Source: an uncultured Oscillospiraceae bacterium (lineage in GTDB: Bacteria > Bacillota > Clostridia > Oscillospirales > Oscillospiraceae). Taken from it: a stretch of 58,478 nucleotides of DNA. The translations under genes were made by a program, and so were the position numbers. The stretch spans positions 1 through 58,478 of the forward strand of contig CAJUCA010000013.1 in NCBI GenBank assembly GCA_910585265.1, written 5' to 3'. Shown piece after piece: positions 17,483-26,506 of the stretch; position 1 is the stretch's first letter; every line of letters begins with the position of its first letter. Under the pieces are notes generated by a model that worked only from the letters and a program-made list of their open reading frames with translations, made no database searches and was not told the origin of the DNA.

Positions 17483-19802
17483 ACGGGAAAACCGCCCCTC
17501 CCCCACCGCCATCCTGGGGGACGGGCTGGTGCTGCTGTGCGCCCTGCTGGGGCTGACGGCCTCCTTCCTGTCCCTGTACCGCACCTCCGCCGCCGTCCCC
17601 CTGATCCCCCTGGACTGGGCGGCGGACCAGCGGGACCAGTTCCTGCTGTGGGCCGCGCTGTTCGCCCTCCTCTCCCTGGGCGTGTGGAGCCTGCCCCGCC
17701 TCCGGTGGGCGGCGGCGGGTACGCTTGCCGCCCTGTGGGGGCTGGCCCTCTGGAGGAGCTGGCGCGCCGTATCCGCCGGGGCCTGTCTCACGGCGGAGGC
17801 GGTGTCCGGGCTGTTTGCCCAGCGGGTGGACTGGGGGGTGGCCTTTGCCTTTGAATCGGGCCTCTCCGCCCTGGAGGAGCGGGCCGCTGTCCGGCTGTTC
17901 CTGATCCTGGCCCTGGCGGGGCTGGCCCTGCCCCTGGGCTGGGCGGTGGCCCGGGGGCGGCGTTGGTGGCTGGCGGCCCTGCTCACCCTGCCCCCCCTTC
18001 TCCCCGGCCTGCTGGCGGACCTGTACCCCAGCTGGCCCCCCTTCCTGGCCCTGTGCGCCTGCTGGTGCGCCCTGCTCCTCTCCTCCCTGTGCCGCCGGGC
18101 CGCGCCCTCCCCCCGGGGGCGGTTGACACTTGTAAGCCTCGCCGCCTCCCTCCTGCTGCTGGCGGGGATCTCCCTGGCCTTCCCCCGGGAGGGCTACACC
18201 CGCCCCCCCTGGGCCAGGCAGGCGGAGGAAAGCCTGACCAGCTTCGCCAACCGCATGGCGGACTGGCTCCCCCGGTGGGAGGACGGCCCCTTCCACAACA
18301 CCGTCACCTTCGTGGGCTCGGCGGAGGAGGCGGATCTGGCCCACGCGGGGCCGCTGAGCTACACCGGGCGGACGGTGCTGCAAGTCAAGTCCGACTACGA
18401 GGGGCGGCTGTACCTCCGGGGCACCTCCCTGGCGGTGTATGAGGACGGGGTGTGGAAGCCCCTGCCCGACGGCGTTTACGACGGCTACAGCCCCGCCGGA
18501 AGCCCCCAGCCCGTCCCCCTCTACTTCCCCGCCCAGGCGGTGATGGGAGACGGGCGGCGGGTCTACACCGCCACCGTGGACAACGTGGGGGCGGTGGGGG
18601 CCTGCGTCTACGCCCCCTACCACCTCACCATCCCCGGGGAGGACGCGGAGGACAGCGGCATCCTCCCGGTGGAGGACGCCTACCTGGCCCGGAAAAAGGG
18701 CCAGTGGAGCCACACCATGTCCTTCGTGGAGATCAGCCGGTACAGCAGCTTCGGCCTCACCAGCTCAGTAGCCGCCCCGGACGACGACGCCCTCATCCAG
18801 GCCGCCATGGAGCGGTACGGCCAGTTCGTCCGGGAGCACTGCCTGGACGTACCCGACGAGCTGCGGGAGGAGCTGGACGCCGTCTGCCTGCGGATCGGCT
18901 CCCCCTACTCCCTGGGCGGCGCGGTCTATGCCGCGGAGATGACGGCAGACTATCTGGACGCGCTGTGCCGGTACGACCAGTCCGCCCCCGCCGCCCCGGA
19001 GGGGACGGACCCGGTGCTCTACTTCCTCAACGAGAGCCGGCGGGGCTATTGTATGCACTACGCCTCCGCCGCCGTCCTGCTGCTGCGCGCCATGGGCGTG
19101 CCCGCCCGGTACGCCAGCGGCTTCACCGCCTACTCCATTCCCGGGCGGCAGGCGGCTGTGGCCGACCGGGCGGCCCACGCCTGGGTGGAGGTGTGGGTGG
19201 ACGGCCTGGGCTGGTATCCGGTGGAGGTCACCCCCGCCGCCGCCTTTGAGCAGCTCATCCAGCCCATCGGCCCGGAGCCGGGGACGGAGAGCGTCCCCCC
19301 GCCGGACGCCACCCCCGAGCCTACGGCCACCCCCCAGCCCACCCAAGGCCCCAACGAAACCCCCGCACCCACCCAGGGCCCCTCCGGCCCCGGCGGACCG
19401 GGCGAGGTCCGGCCCGCCTGGAACCTGCTGCCCTGGCTGAAGGGGCTGGCGGCGGCTGGCGGCGGGCTGGGCCTGCTGTGGCTGGTCCAATTTGCCGTCA
19501 AGCGGCACCGGAGGGTCCGTATGTCCGATCCCGACCGGAACCGGGCGGCCCTGTACGCCTACCGCTGCCTGGAGGAGCTGGCCCGGTGGGGCGGCAGCAT
19601 CGACCCCCAGGGGGTGGAGCTGGCGGAAAAGGCCAAGTTCAGCCCCCACACCCTCACGGAGGAGGAGGCCGCCGCCCTGCGCCGCCTGGTGGACCAGGAG
19701 CGCGTCCGGCTGGCGGCGGGGCCGTCCCGGTGGAGGCGGCTGCTGTTCCGGTACGTCTGGGGCAGGCCCCCTCACCCGGCCTCCGAGTCCCCGCAAACGT
19801 GA
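17475..19802 (+). CDS. TgpA-type transmembrane transglutaminase
   Basis: A 775-residue membrane protein: about five N-terminal helices (residues 15-240), an extracytoplasmic region with a transglutaminase core, a Pro/Thr-rich linker (about 600-640), one more helix and a cytosolic tail resembling DUF4129. The catalytic Cys526 is in RRGYCMHYASA and His568 in AAHAWVEVW. The third triad position reads YPVEVTP, with Glu584 where many relatives have Asp. The start is ATG 17475 inside the end of the DUF58 gene. Likely role, by family and operon: processing or cross-linking of wall proteins, driven by MoxR. Confidence 0.9.
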   Translation: MPERENRPSPTAILGDGLVLLCALLGLTASFLSLYRTSAAVPLIPLDWAADQRDQFLLWAALFALLSLGVWSLPRLRWAAAGTLAALWGLALWRSWRAVSAGACLTAEAVSGLFAQRVDWGVAFAFESGLSALEERAAVRLFLILALAGLALPLGWAVARGRRWWLAALLTLPPLLPGLLADLYPSWPPFLALCACWCALLLSSLCRRAAPSPRGRLTLVSLAASLLLLAGISLAFPREGYTRPPWARQAEESLTSFANRMADWLPRWEDGPFHNTVTFVGSAEEADLAHAGPLSYTGRTVLQVKSDYEGRLYLRGTSLAVYEDGVWKPLPDGVYDGYSPAGSPQPVPLYFPAQAVMGDGRRVYTATVDNVGAVGACVYAPYHLTIPGEDAEDSGILPVEDAYLARKKGQWSHTMSFVEISRYSSFGLTSSVAAPDDDALIQAAMERYGQFVREHCLDVPDELREELDAVCLRIGSPYSLGGAVYAAEMTADYLDALCRYDQSAPAAPEGTDPVLYFLNESRRGYCMHYASAAVLLLRAMGVPARYASGFTAYSIPGRQAAVADRAAHAWVEVWVDGLGWYPVEVTPAAAFEQLIQPIGPEPGTESVPPPDATPEPTATPQPTQGPNETPAPTQGPSGPGGPGEVRPAWNLLPWLKGLAAAGGGLGLLWLVQFAVKRHRRVRMSDPDRNRAALYAYRCLEELARWGGSIDPQGVELAEKAKFSPHTLTEEEAAALRRLVDQERVRLAAGPSRWRRLLFRYVWGRPPHPASESPQT

Positions 19803-19840
19803 AAAACAGCCCGTCCGGCATAGCCGGACGGGCTGTTGGT
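19802..19840 (-). terminator. Bidirectional hairpin between transglutaminase and kinase
   Basis: AACAGCCCGTCCGGC and its exact complement around ATA; the U tract is good only on the minus strand, so it mainly ends the kinase gene. Confidence 0.75.
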
Positions 19841-19842
19841 TC

Positions 19843-22800
19843 TCATTCCTCCCGCAGGCGGCCCAGCAGCTCCCGCACCGCGTCCATGTTGATGGGCTTG
19901 GACAGGTGGCCGTTCATCCCCGCGTCCAGGGCGTGGCGCACATCCTCGGCGAAGGCGTTGGCGGTCATGGCCACGATGGGGATCTCCTTCGCCCGGGGGC
20001 CGCCGGAGGCCCGTATGCGCCGGGTGGCCTCGTAGCCGTCCATCTCCGGCATCTGCACGTCCATGAGGATCATGTCGTACCGGTCCGGCGGCGCGGCGTT
20101 GAACCGCTCCACCGCCAGACGGCCGGTGGGGACAATCTCGCACCTGGCCCCCTCTATGTCCAGCATCTCGGACAGGATCTCGGCGTTCAGCTCGTTGTCC
20201 TCCGCCACCAGGAAGAACAGGCCCTTGAGGGCGTCCTCCGGGGCTGGGGCGGGGCGGCCCCCCTGGCCCGCCCCCAGGCTCTCCAGGGCCTGCCGGAAGG
20301 TGGACACAAAGAAGGGCTTGGCAAGAAAGCCGTCCACCCCGGCGGCCAGGGCCTCGTCCCGGATGTCCCCCCAGTCGTAGGCGGTGAGGACGAGCATGGG
20401 TATGTCCGGCCCGGCCTTGGCCCGGAGCTGGCGGGCGGTCTCCGCCCCGCCCTGCCCCGGCATCTTCCAGTCCAGCAGGATGACGTGGAATTCCTCCCCC
20501 CGGGCCACGGCCCGCTCCGCCTCGTCCACGGCGGCGGGGCCGCCGGTGGCGTAGGCCACCTGCACCCCGGTGTCCTCCATCATCTCCCGGATGTCCAGAC
20601 AGACCTGCTCCTCGTCGTCCGCCACCAGGATGCGGGAGATCCCCCGGTGGACCCAGAAGTCCGCCCCGTCCCCGGCGGCGGGCCGGGGGAAGGACAGCTC
20701 CACGGTGAACACGCTGCCCTCCCCCTGGCGGCTGTCGGCGTGGATCACGCCGCCCATGAGGTCCACCAGGTTCTTGGTAATGGCCATGCCCAGCCCGGTG
20801 CCCTGGATGCCGCTGGTGGTGGAGTTCTCCTCCCGGCTGAAGGGGTCGAACACGGTGCGCAGGAAGTCGGGGCTCATGCCGATGCCGTTGTCCCGCACCA
20901 TAAAGCGCAGATGGGCGTACTGGGGCGTGGTGGGGGCCAGCTCCTCCACCGTCAGGGAGATAGCTCCCCCCTCGGGGGTGTACTTGATGGCGTTGGACAG
21001 CAGGTTGATCAGAATCTGGTTCAGGTGCAGCTTGTCGCCCAGCAGCTCCTCCGCGGGGCGGCCCTTCACCTGGAAGTCGAAGGACTGCTCCCGGGCCTGG
21101 GCCTGGGGCAGCAGGATGCTGTACAGCTCCTCCATCAGCTCGGGCAGGGAGAAGGGGGCCACGTTCAGGGAGGTCTTGCCGCTCTCAATCTTGCTCATGT
21201 CCAGCACGTCGTTGATGAGGCTGAGCAGGTGGTGGCTGGAGGAGGTGATCTTCCGGGTGTACTCTCGGACCTTGGCCGGCTCCTCCGCGTCCTTGGCCAG
21301 CAGGGTGGTGAAGCCGATGATGGCGTTCATGGGGGTGCGGATGTCGTGGGACATATTGGACAGAAACGCGCTCTTGGCCTCGTTGGCCCGGTTGGCCTGG
21401 GACAGGGCCTCCCGCAGGAGGGTTTTCTGCTCCAGCTCCACCCGGGTGGCGTCATCCACGTCCCGCACACCCAACACGATGCCCCGGCGTCCGTCCCAGG
21501 TGCCCGCCCGCACCGCCTTGATCTGGTAGTAGGCCATGCCGTGCCGGGACAGGGCCCGGTAGTTGATATAGAAGGTCTTGCTCCGGGACAGGCGGTCCCC
21601 CAGGGCCTCCGGGGAGCAGGCCTGGCGCAGGGCCTCCCGGTCGTCGGGGCAGACGGCCTCATCGATGTAGTCCTCCATGCTGTCCTGAAAGGGGCGGCCC
21701 TGCCGGAAGGCCATCAGGGCCTGCTCCACCCCCTCCGCCATCTGGAGGGGCGCGCCCCGGCCGGTGTCCAGATCCAGGAAATACACCAGCCGGTAGTCCA
21801 CGCTCAGGGCCTGGATCAGCTCCAGCTGGCGGCGTTCCTGCTCCCGCTGTTCCCGCTGCTCCTGCTCCTTCTGGGCGGTGCAGTCCAGAAGGAACCGGCG
21901 GCACACCAGCTCCTCCCCCATCCGCACCAGCTTCACGTTGCCCATGATATACAGCAGCCGCCCGTCCGGGTGGCGCACCCGGTAGGCGATGCCCAGGCTG
22001 TCCCCCTCATCCTTCAGGGAGCGGATGCAGTCCCGGAGCCGGGATTTGTCGCCCTCCTCCACCGTGGAGGCGATGAGGTTGAAGCCGGCGTCCAGCAGGG
22101 CGTCCCGGGTGGAAAAGCCCAGAATGTTCAGCGCGGCCCGGTTCACGCTGAGAATCCGCCTGCCGTCCAGGGAGTGGGTGATCACGCCGCAGTCCATGGT
22201 GGTGAACAGGGACTCCAGCATATCGCTCTTGCGGATCAGCTCCTCCTGGTACTCCCGCTCCCGGGTCACGTCGATGGCCACCCCCACGGTGCCCATCACG
22301 GAGCCGTCGATGTCATACAGGGGGGACTTGTAGGTGGTGAGCAGCCGCAGCCCCTCCCCGGTCTGGATGGTCTCCTCGGAGACGCAGGTCTCCCGCCGGG
22401 TCATCACCTCCCGCTCGGACTGGATGCAGGCGGGGTCGTCCCGCTCCACGTCCCAGATGTAGGCGTGGCCCCGGCCCTGCACCTGCTCCCGGGTTTTTTT
22501 CACCGTTTGGCAGAAGCTGTCGTTCACCCGCTCGTGGATGCCGTCCCTGGTCTTGTACCAGATCAGGTTGGGCACGCCGTTGATGGTGGACTCCAGGAAG
22601 CTCTCCCGCTCCCACAGGTCGGCCCACTGCCTGCGGCCCTCCTGCCAGCGCAGGAAGCGGAAGGGGATCTCCGCCGGGTCCGGGTCCAGCCACAGGTCCC
22701 GCAGCCGGGGCAGGTAGGGGGCCAGCCGGGGAAGCTGCTCCCTCGCCGCCACCGCCAGCACCTCCGCCCCCTCCCTGGCGGCGGGGAGGAGGCGGTCCAG

Positions 22801-22989
22801 GGCGGCGGGGCCGTCCAGGCCCCGCAGATCCAGCAGCAGCACGTCCGCGCCGGCGCACAGGGCGGCGTCGGGGCCTTCGCTCCCGGTAAAGGTATGGGTG
22901 AACCGCTCCAGGGGGGCGGCCCCCCGCACGGCGTCCAGCAGGGCCTGATCCCGGCCCATCAGGTAGAATGAAAGCTGACAGCGGTACAT
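19843..22989 (-). CDS. Hybrid sensor histidine kinase with two receiver domains
   Basis: A 1048-residue soluble hybrid kinase with no membrane helix. In order: a degenerate receiver-like segment (1-110; Asp-rich ADVLLLDLRGLDG), PAS domains at about 130-245, 255-370 and a divergent one at 388-512, HisKA with His548 in SHDIRTPMN, HATPase with DNGIGM and GTGLGMA boxes, then receivers with Asp840 (LLDWKMPG) and Asp977 (LMDVQMPEMDG). No Hpt domain follows. The start ATG 22989 has a GGGGGG run 9 bases upstream; an earlier in-frame TTG at 23052 is less likely. No response regulator is adjacent, so the output pathway is unknown. Confidence 0.92.
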   Translation of the reverse strand: MYRCQLSFYLMGRDQALLDAVRGAAPLERFTHTFTGSEGPDAALCAGADVLLLDLRGLDGPAALDRLLPAAREGAEVLAVAAREQLPRLAPYLPRLRDLWLDPDPAEIPFRFLRWQEGRRQWADLWERESFLESTINGVPNLIWYKTRDGIHERVNDSFCQTVKKTREQVQGRGHAYIWDVERDDPACIQSEREVMTRRETCVSEETIQTGEGLRLLTTYKSPLYDIDGSVMGTVGVAIDVTREREYQEELIRKSDMLESLFTTMDCGVITHSLDGRRILSVNRAALNILGFSTRDALLDAGFNLIASTVEEGDKSRLRDCIRSLKDEGDSLGIAYRVRHPDGRLLYIMGNVKLVRMGEELVCRRFLLDCTAQKEQEQREQREQERRQLELIQALSVDYRLVYFLDLDTGRGAPLQMAEGVEQALMAFRQGRPFQDSMEDYIDEAVCPDDREALRQACSPEALGDRLSRSKTFYINYRALSRHGMAYYQIKAVRAGTWDGRRGIVLGVRDVDDATRVELEQKTLLREALSQANRANEAKSAFLSNMSHDIRTPMNAIIGFTTLLAKDAEEPAKVREYTRKITSSSHHLLSLINDVLDMSKIESGKTSLNVAPFSLPELMEELYSILLPQAQAREQSFDFQVKGRPAEELLGDKLHLNQILINLLSNAIKYTPEGGAISLTVEELAPTTPQYAHLRFMVRDNGIGMSPDFLRTVFDPFSREENSTTSGIQGTGLGMAITKNLVDLMGGVIHADSRQGEGSVFTVELSFPRPAAGDGADFWVHRGISRILVADDEEQVCLDIREMMEDTGVQVAYATGGPAAVDEAERAVARGEEFHVILLDWKMPGQGGAETARQLRAKAGPDIPMLVLTAYDWGDIRDEALAAGVDGFLAKPFFVSTFRQALESLGAGQGGRPAPAPEDALKGLFFLVAEDNELNAEILSEMLDIEGARCEIVPTGRLAVERFNAAPPDRYDMILMDVQMPEMDGYEATRRIRASGGPRAKEIPIVAMTANAFAEDVRHALDAGMNGHLSKPINMDAVRELLGRLREE

Positions 22990-23145
22990 TTGCTGAATCC
23001 CCCCAAAAGCGGCAAAACCGCCGCCTGACCCCCCAAACACAAGAGGGCGCAAAATTACACAGTCATGGGCATTTTATCAAGTTTGCCCGCCGATGTCAAC
23101 AGGCTGGATCGGGCGGAAAAGGGGGAGGGGCAAAGGTTTTTGATC

Positions 23146-23174
23146 TTGCAATGGCGGGAAATTCCTGCTATAAT
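23146..23174 (+). promoter_or_regulatory. Promoter of leader RNA copy 1
   Basis: TTGCAA (23146-23151), 17-base spacer, perfect TATAAT (23169-23174); start at about 23181. Confidence 0.75.
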
Positions 23175-23180
23175 CAACAC

Positions 23181-23402
23181 GAAAAACAAAAATGCGGCAG
23201 CTCGCGGGTGCAGCAACACCCGCAAGCCTGCGCAGGTGCCCATTCACCTACACAACGGCCCAAGGGCCGCACCGCATGGGATATTATACGACATTCCGGC
23301 CCTCCACGCAAGGGGCGGGTTTTGCCGTTTTATTTCCGTGCCCGTGTGCATGAGACTTGTTCTTGCGCTGTGTGGGGTTATCCTGCACGGCGTTTTTGTT
23401 TT
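23181..23402 (+). ncRNA. Unidentified structured leader RNA, copy 1
   Basis: About 222 bases from the predicted start to the U tract. Outer stem ATGCG (23192-23196) with CGCAT (23273-23277); P2 GCAG/CTGC plus GCGGGTG/CACCCGC; P3 AGGTG/CACCT with loop CCCATT; P4 CGGCCC/GGGCCG with loop AA. UATUATA-like TATTATA follows the outer stem. A CCGTGC/GCACGG hairpin with a large loop and TTTTTGTTTTT (23336-23404) could terminate. The same architecture with different stem sequences recurs at 28226. It lies 109 bases before the start of the small membrane protein gene at 23511, so it may be a cis-regulatory leader. Confidence 0.55.
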
Positions 23403-23510
23403 TCACCCGGCCTGCGGGGACGGAAGTCCTGTTCCGGGGGCGCGAGCCCCCGGGGCGGCTGTGGTGAAAACATTTTTCCAGGCGCGGCGGAAAGGAGGTG
23501 TCATGCGGCG

Positions 23511-23810
23511 ATGTATCGGATGCGGATCACCGTATACAAGGACCCCCACGGGAAAACCCTGAAGGGCCCCACGGCGGTGCATTTCCTGGGGGATCTCTGC
23601 TCCGGCCTGGGCCTGTTCGGCGTGCTGGGCGCGATCCTGGCGGGGATGGAGAGCTACGGCACGGCGGCCATCGCGGGCGGGATCGGGCTGGGCGTGGTGG
23701 GCTTCGGCCTTGCCGTCCTCCTGCACAGGCAGGCCAAGCGGAGCGCGAACCGGAAATTCACCGAGGAGGTGGCCCGGATGGACCGGCAGGCCGCCGGGAG
23801 GGAACCGTAA
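23511..23810 (+). CDS. Small two-helix membrane protein, unknown function
   Basis: A 99-residue protein starting MYRMRITVYKDPHGKTLKGP, with two predicted membrane helices (about 25-45 and 50-66) and a charged C-terminus. The start at ATG 23511 lies 12 bases after AAGGAGG; ATG 23520 in the same frame is also possible. No family recognised. It is the first gene of a three-gene run (23511-24882) behind the leader RNA at 23181. Confidence 0.7.
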   Translation: MYRMRITVYKDPHGKTLKGPTAVHFLGDLCSGLGLFGVLGAILAGMESYGTAAIAGGIGLGVVGFGLAVLLHRQAKRSANRKFTEEVARMDRQAAGREP

Positions 23811-23830
23811 GCCAAAAGGAGCGATCAACC

Positions 23831-24292
23831 GTGAGACATCAACGGCAGCATTGGAGCATGAACGAGGTACACACACAGACCGTCCCCGGCGGCGGGCCGG
23901 AGCCGGGGGAGCTGCTTTACACCCTGGGGCCGGACTGGAAGCGGATCGGGCTGGAATCGCTGATCCGGCTGGCGGTGTCCGCCTTTGCCCTGGGGCTGGC
24001 GGCGTACCGGGGCACGGAGCCGGCCCTGCTTCTGCCCACGGCGGCGGCACTGCTGATTCTCGTGCTGTGGCCCCTGCGCCACGGGCGGGACGGGATGGAG
24101 CTGCGCCGGGGCGGGGTGGTGTACCGGGGGAAGTTCTACCCCGTGGGCGGCCGGGTGTCCTGGACGGGGGTGAACACCGTCTTTCTCAGCTCCACCTACC
24201 TGCACCTGGGCCAGAAGAAGGGGATCAACGTGTCCTTTATGAAGGACGCGGAGAAGCTGTTCGCCCGGGCCTATTCCAACACCATCCCTTAA
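23831..24292 (+). CDS. Membrane protein, possible PH-like tail
   Basis: A 153-residue protein. GTG 23831 is chosen because AAGGAG stands 9 bases upstream; ATG at 23858 (MNEVHTQT) is an alternative. Two adjacent hydrophobic segments lie near residues 46-84, then a soluble beta-rich tail (GMELRRGGVVYRGKFYPVGG) that resembles small bacterial PH-like domains, a weak inference. It sits 20 bases after the previous gene. Confidence 0.7.
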   Translation: MRHQRQHWSMNEVHTQTVPGGGPEPGELLYTLGPDWKRIGLESLIRLAVSAFALGLAAYRGTEPALLLPTAAALLILVLWPLRHGRDGMELRRGGVVYRGKFYPVGGRVSWTGVNTVFLSSTYLHLGQKKGINVSFMKDAEKLFARAYSNTIP

Positions 24293-24345
24293 CGGCTCTA
24301 TCCACGTACCCGAACGCGGGGATTCAAACAAAGGAGGTTTTTCCC

Positions 24346-24882
24346 ATGCCTGATATGGATCTCAAGAAAATCATTCTGGTGGCGGCCTTTATCGCCGTGG
24401 CCGTGGTGGTTTTCCTCGTCAAGGAGGCCATCAACAAGAAGAAGGGGGAGAGCGGCGAGGATCTGGCCAAGGTGCGCCAGGTCATTGACAAGCTCCTCCC
24501 CGGCAGCGGCAGCTACACCACCGCCTACGCCACCTACATGAGCGACCAGTCCGTGGGCAACCGGATCAGCAAGTATTATTACCACTACGCCATCGCCTTC
24601 AAGCCCGGCTCCCTTTTCGTGGTGCCCATCAAGTACAGCGGCGGGGAGATCAGCTTCCAGGGCAGCGGCACGATGCTCACCAAGGACAACCTGGGCAAAT
24701 TGAAGCCCAAGGGCGACTCCTGCGCTTTCTTCGACAAGAGCGGCAAGGAGCTGTGCGCGTTCTGCGTCTACGCCAGCAACACCAGGCAGGACAAGTACCA
24801 GCCCTTCAACATCCAGCAGAAGGAGCAGGCCGCGGCCTACGAGGAATTTTTGAAGGACTTGATCAGCCAGGTGAACGGCTGA
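24346..24882 (+). CDS. Single-pass membrane-anchored protein, unknown
   Basis: A 178-residue protein with one N-terminal helix (about 7-25) and a soluble domain. AAAGGAGG lies 7 bases before ATG 24346. The body is rich in Tyr (SKYYYHYAIAFKPGS) and has three Cys. No family recognised. It is last in the three-gene run, followed by a bidirectional terminator. Confidence 0.75.
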   Translation: MPDMDLKKIILVAAFIAVAVVVFLVKEAINKKKGESGEDLAKVRQVIDKLLPGSGSYTTAYATYMSDQSVGNRISKYYYHYAIAFKPGSLFVVPIKYSGGEISFQGSGTMLTKDNLGKLKPKGDSCAFFDKSGKELCAFCVYASNTRQDKYQPFNIQQKEQAAAYEEFLKDLISQVNG

Positions 24883-24883
24883 C

Positions 24884-24925
24884 AAAAAAGCAAGCCCCCC
24901 GAGGGTTCGGGGGGCTTGCCTTTTC
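24884..24925. terminator. Bidirectional terminator between convergent genes
   Basis: GCAAGCCCCCCGA and TCGGGGGGCTTGC around GGGT, flanked by AAAAAA on the left and TTTT on the right, so it works for both the plus-strand gene and cysS. Confidence 0.9.
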
Positions 24926-24929
24926 TGTG

Positions 24930-26378
24930 TTATACCCGCTTCCACACCGCCCCGCCGGGCACGTCGGTGACCTCCACGCCCTGGGCCTTCAGCTCGTCCC
25001 GGATGCGATCCGCCTCGGCGAAGTTTTTCGCCTTCTTCGCCGCCGCCCGCTCCAGCACCAGGGCGTCGATGGCCGGGTCGCCCCCGCCCTGGACGGTGAA
25101 GCCGTCCGCCCCGGCGGTTTTGGCCTGGGCGGCCTCCTTCTCCCGGAGGGCCGCCGCCTTCTCCAGCAGGGACAGGGACAGCACCTGGTCGAAGCTGGCC
25201 AGCAGCCCCCGCTTGGTCACGTCGTTCACCGGGGCCTTGAGCACGTCGTACAGGCAGGTGATGCCCATGGAGGTGTTCAGATCATTGCCCACCTGGGTGA
25301 GGAATTTCTCCTTGAGCCGCTTTGCCGCCTCCTCGTCCACCGCGCCTTCGGTATCGGTGAGGGCGGCGATCCGCCTGATCAGCTTCTGATAGGCCCCCGC
25401 CGCGTTGTCCAGGTTCTCCCAGGAGAACACCAGCCCCTTGCGGTAGTGGCTTTGCAGGCAGAAGAAGCGGTAGGCCAGGGGGTCGTACCCCTTCTCCTCC
25501 AGCAGGGCCACGGTGAGCTTGGTGCCCTTGGACTTGGAGATCTTCCCCGAATTGGTGTTCAGATGGTGGACGTGGAACCAATGGCCGCACCAGGGATGGC
25601 CCAGGTAGGCCTCCGACTGGGCGATCTCGTTGGTGTGGTGGGGGAAGGCGTTGTCGATGCCGCCGCAGTGGAGGTCCAGGTATTCCCCGTTATACTTCAT
25701 GGAGATGCAGGAGCACTCGATGTGCCAGCCGGGATAGCCCACCCCCCAGGGGGAGTCCCACTTCAGGGCCTGATCCTCAAACTTGGACTTGGTGAACCAG
25801 AGGACGAAATCGTTCTTGTTCCGCTTGTTGGCGTCCTCCTCCACCCCCTCCCGGACGGCCACCGCCAGATCCTCCTCGTTGTGGTCGTTGAACACGTAAT
25901 AGCGGCCCAGTTTGGAGGTGTCGAAATACACGTTCCCCCCGGCCTCGTAGGCATAGCCCTTCCCGATCAGCCCGGACACCACCTGGATGAACTCATCAAT
26001 CAGCCCGGTGGCGGGCTGGACCACGTCAGGGGTCTTGATGTTCAGCTTGGCGCAGTCGGCGAAAAAGGCGTCGGTGTAGAATTTGGCGATGTCCATGACG
26101 GACTTGTTCTCCCGGCGGGCCCCGGTGAGCATTTTGTCCTCCCCGGTGTCCGCGTCGGAGGCCAGGTGGCCCACGTCGGTGATGTTCATCACCCGGTTCA
26201 CCTCATAGCCCTCATAGCGCAGGAATTTCTCCAGCACGTCCTCGGTGATGTAGGAGCGCAGGTTGCCGATGTGGGCATAGCCGTAGACGGTGGGGCCGCA
26301 GGTGTACATCTCCACCCGGCCGGGGGTGCGGGTTTTGAACTCCTCTTTCTTGTGGGTGGCGGAATTGTAAAGATACAT
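24930..26378 (-). CDS. cysS: Cysteinyl-tRNA synthetase
   Basis: A 482-residue class I synthetase that charges tRNA-Cys. The HIGH motif is HIGNL (in YGYAHIGNLRSY), KMSKS is KISKSKGT, and zinc-binding Cys and His residues stand at CGPTVYG, CSCISMKY/LHCGGIDNAFPHHTNE. The start is ATG 26378, with GGAGGAC upstream. It is downstream of cysE, both controlled by a T-box leader with a UGC specifier: cysteine synthesis and charging in one transcript. A GTAGGGG palindromic repeat sits between the two genes. Confidence 0.98.
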   Translation of the reverse strand: MYLYNSATHKKEEFKTRTPGRVEMYTCGPTVYGYAHIGNLRSYITEDVLEKFLRYEGYEVNRVMNITDVGHLASDADTGEDKMLTGARRENKSVMDIAKFYTDAFFADCAKLNIKTPDVVQPATGLIDEFIQVVSGLIGKGYAYEAGGNVYFDTSKLGRYYVFNDHNEEDLAVAVREGVEEDANKRNKNDFVLWFTKSKFEDQALKWDSPWGVGYPGWHIECSCISMKYNGEYLDLHCGGIDNAFPHHTNEIAQSEAYLGHPWCGHWFHVHHLNTNSGKISKSKGTKLTVALLEEKGYDPLAYRFFCLQSHYRKGLVFSWENLDNAAGAYQKLIRRIAALTDTEGAVDEEAAKRLKEKFLTQVGNDLNTSMGITCLYDVLKAPVNDVTKRGLLASFDQVLSLSLLEKAAALREKEAAQAKTAGADGFTVQGGGDPAIDALVLERAAAKKAKNFAEADRIRDELKAQGVEVTDVPGGAVWKRV

Positions 26379-26430
26379 GATATTGTCCTCCGTTTCATTC
26401 TTTGACCGGAACTTGTGATGGTATAACGCC

Positions 26431-26506
26431 GTAGGGGAGGGGCTTGCCCCTCCCGCGGCACAGAGAGCAGAACGGGCCGAACGGGAGGGGCAAGCCCCTC
26501 CCCTAC
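26431..26506. repeat. GTAGGGG palindromic repeat, copy 2, ends cysE
   Basis: The same ends as the copy at 11217. On the minus strand its first bases GTAG supply the TAG stop of cysE (26503-26505). It lies inside the cysE-cysS transcript. Confidence 0.85.

Noticed and set aside
19492..22971. 1159-codon plus-strand frame opposite the histidine kinase
   Set aside because: Composition (Val-His-Gly-Leu-Gln) is that of an antisense frame; the minus-strand kinase explains the region.
23503..23562. 19-codon frame MRRCIGCGSPYTRT with better ribosome-site spacing than the 23511 start
   Set aside because: Too short to support; overlaps the longer membrane-protein frame. It could still be a leader peptide.
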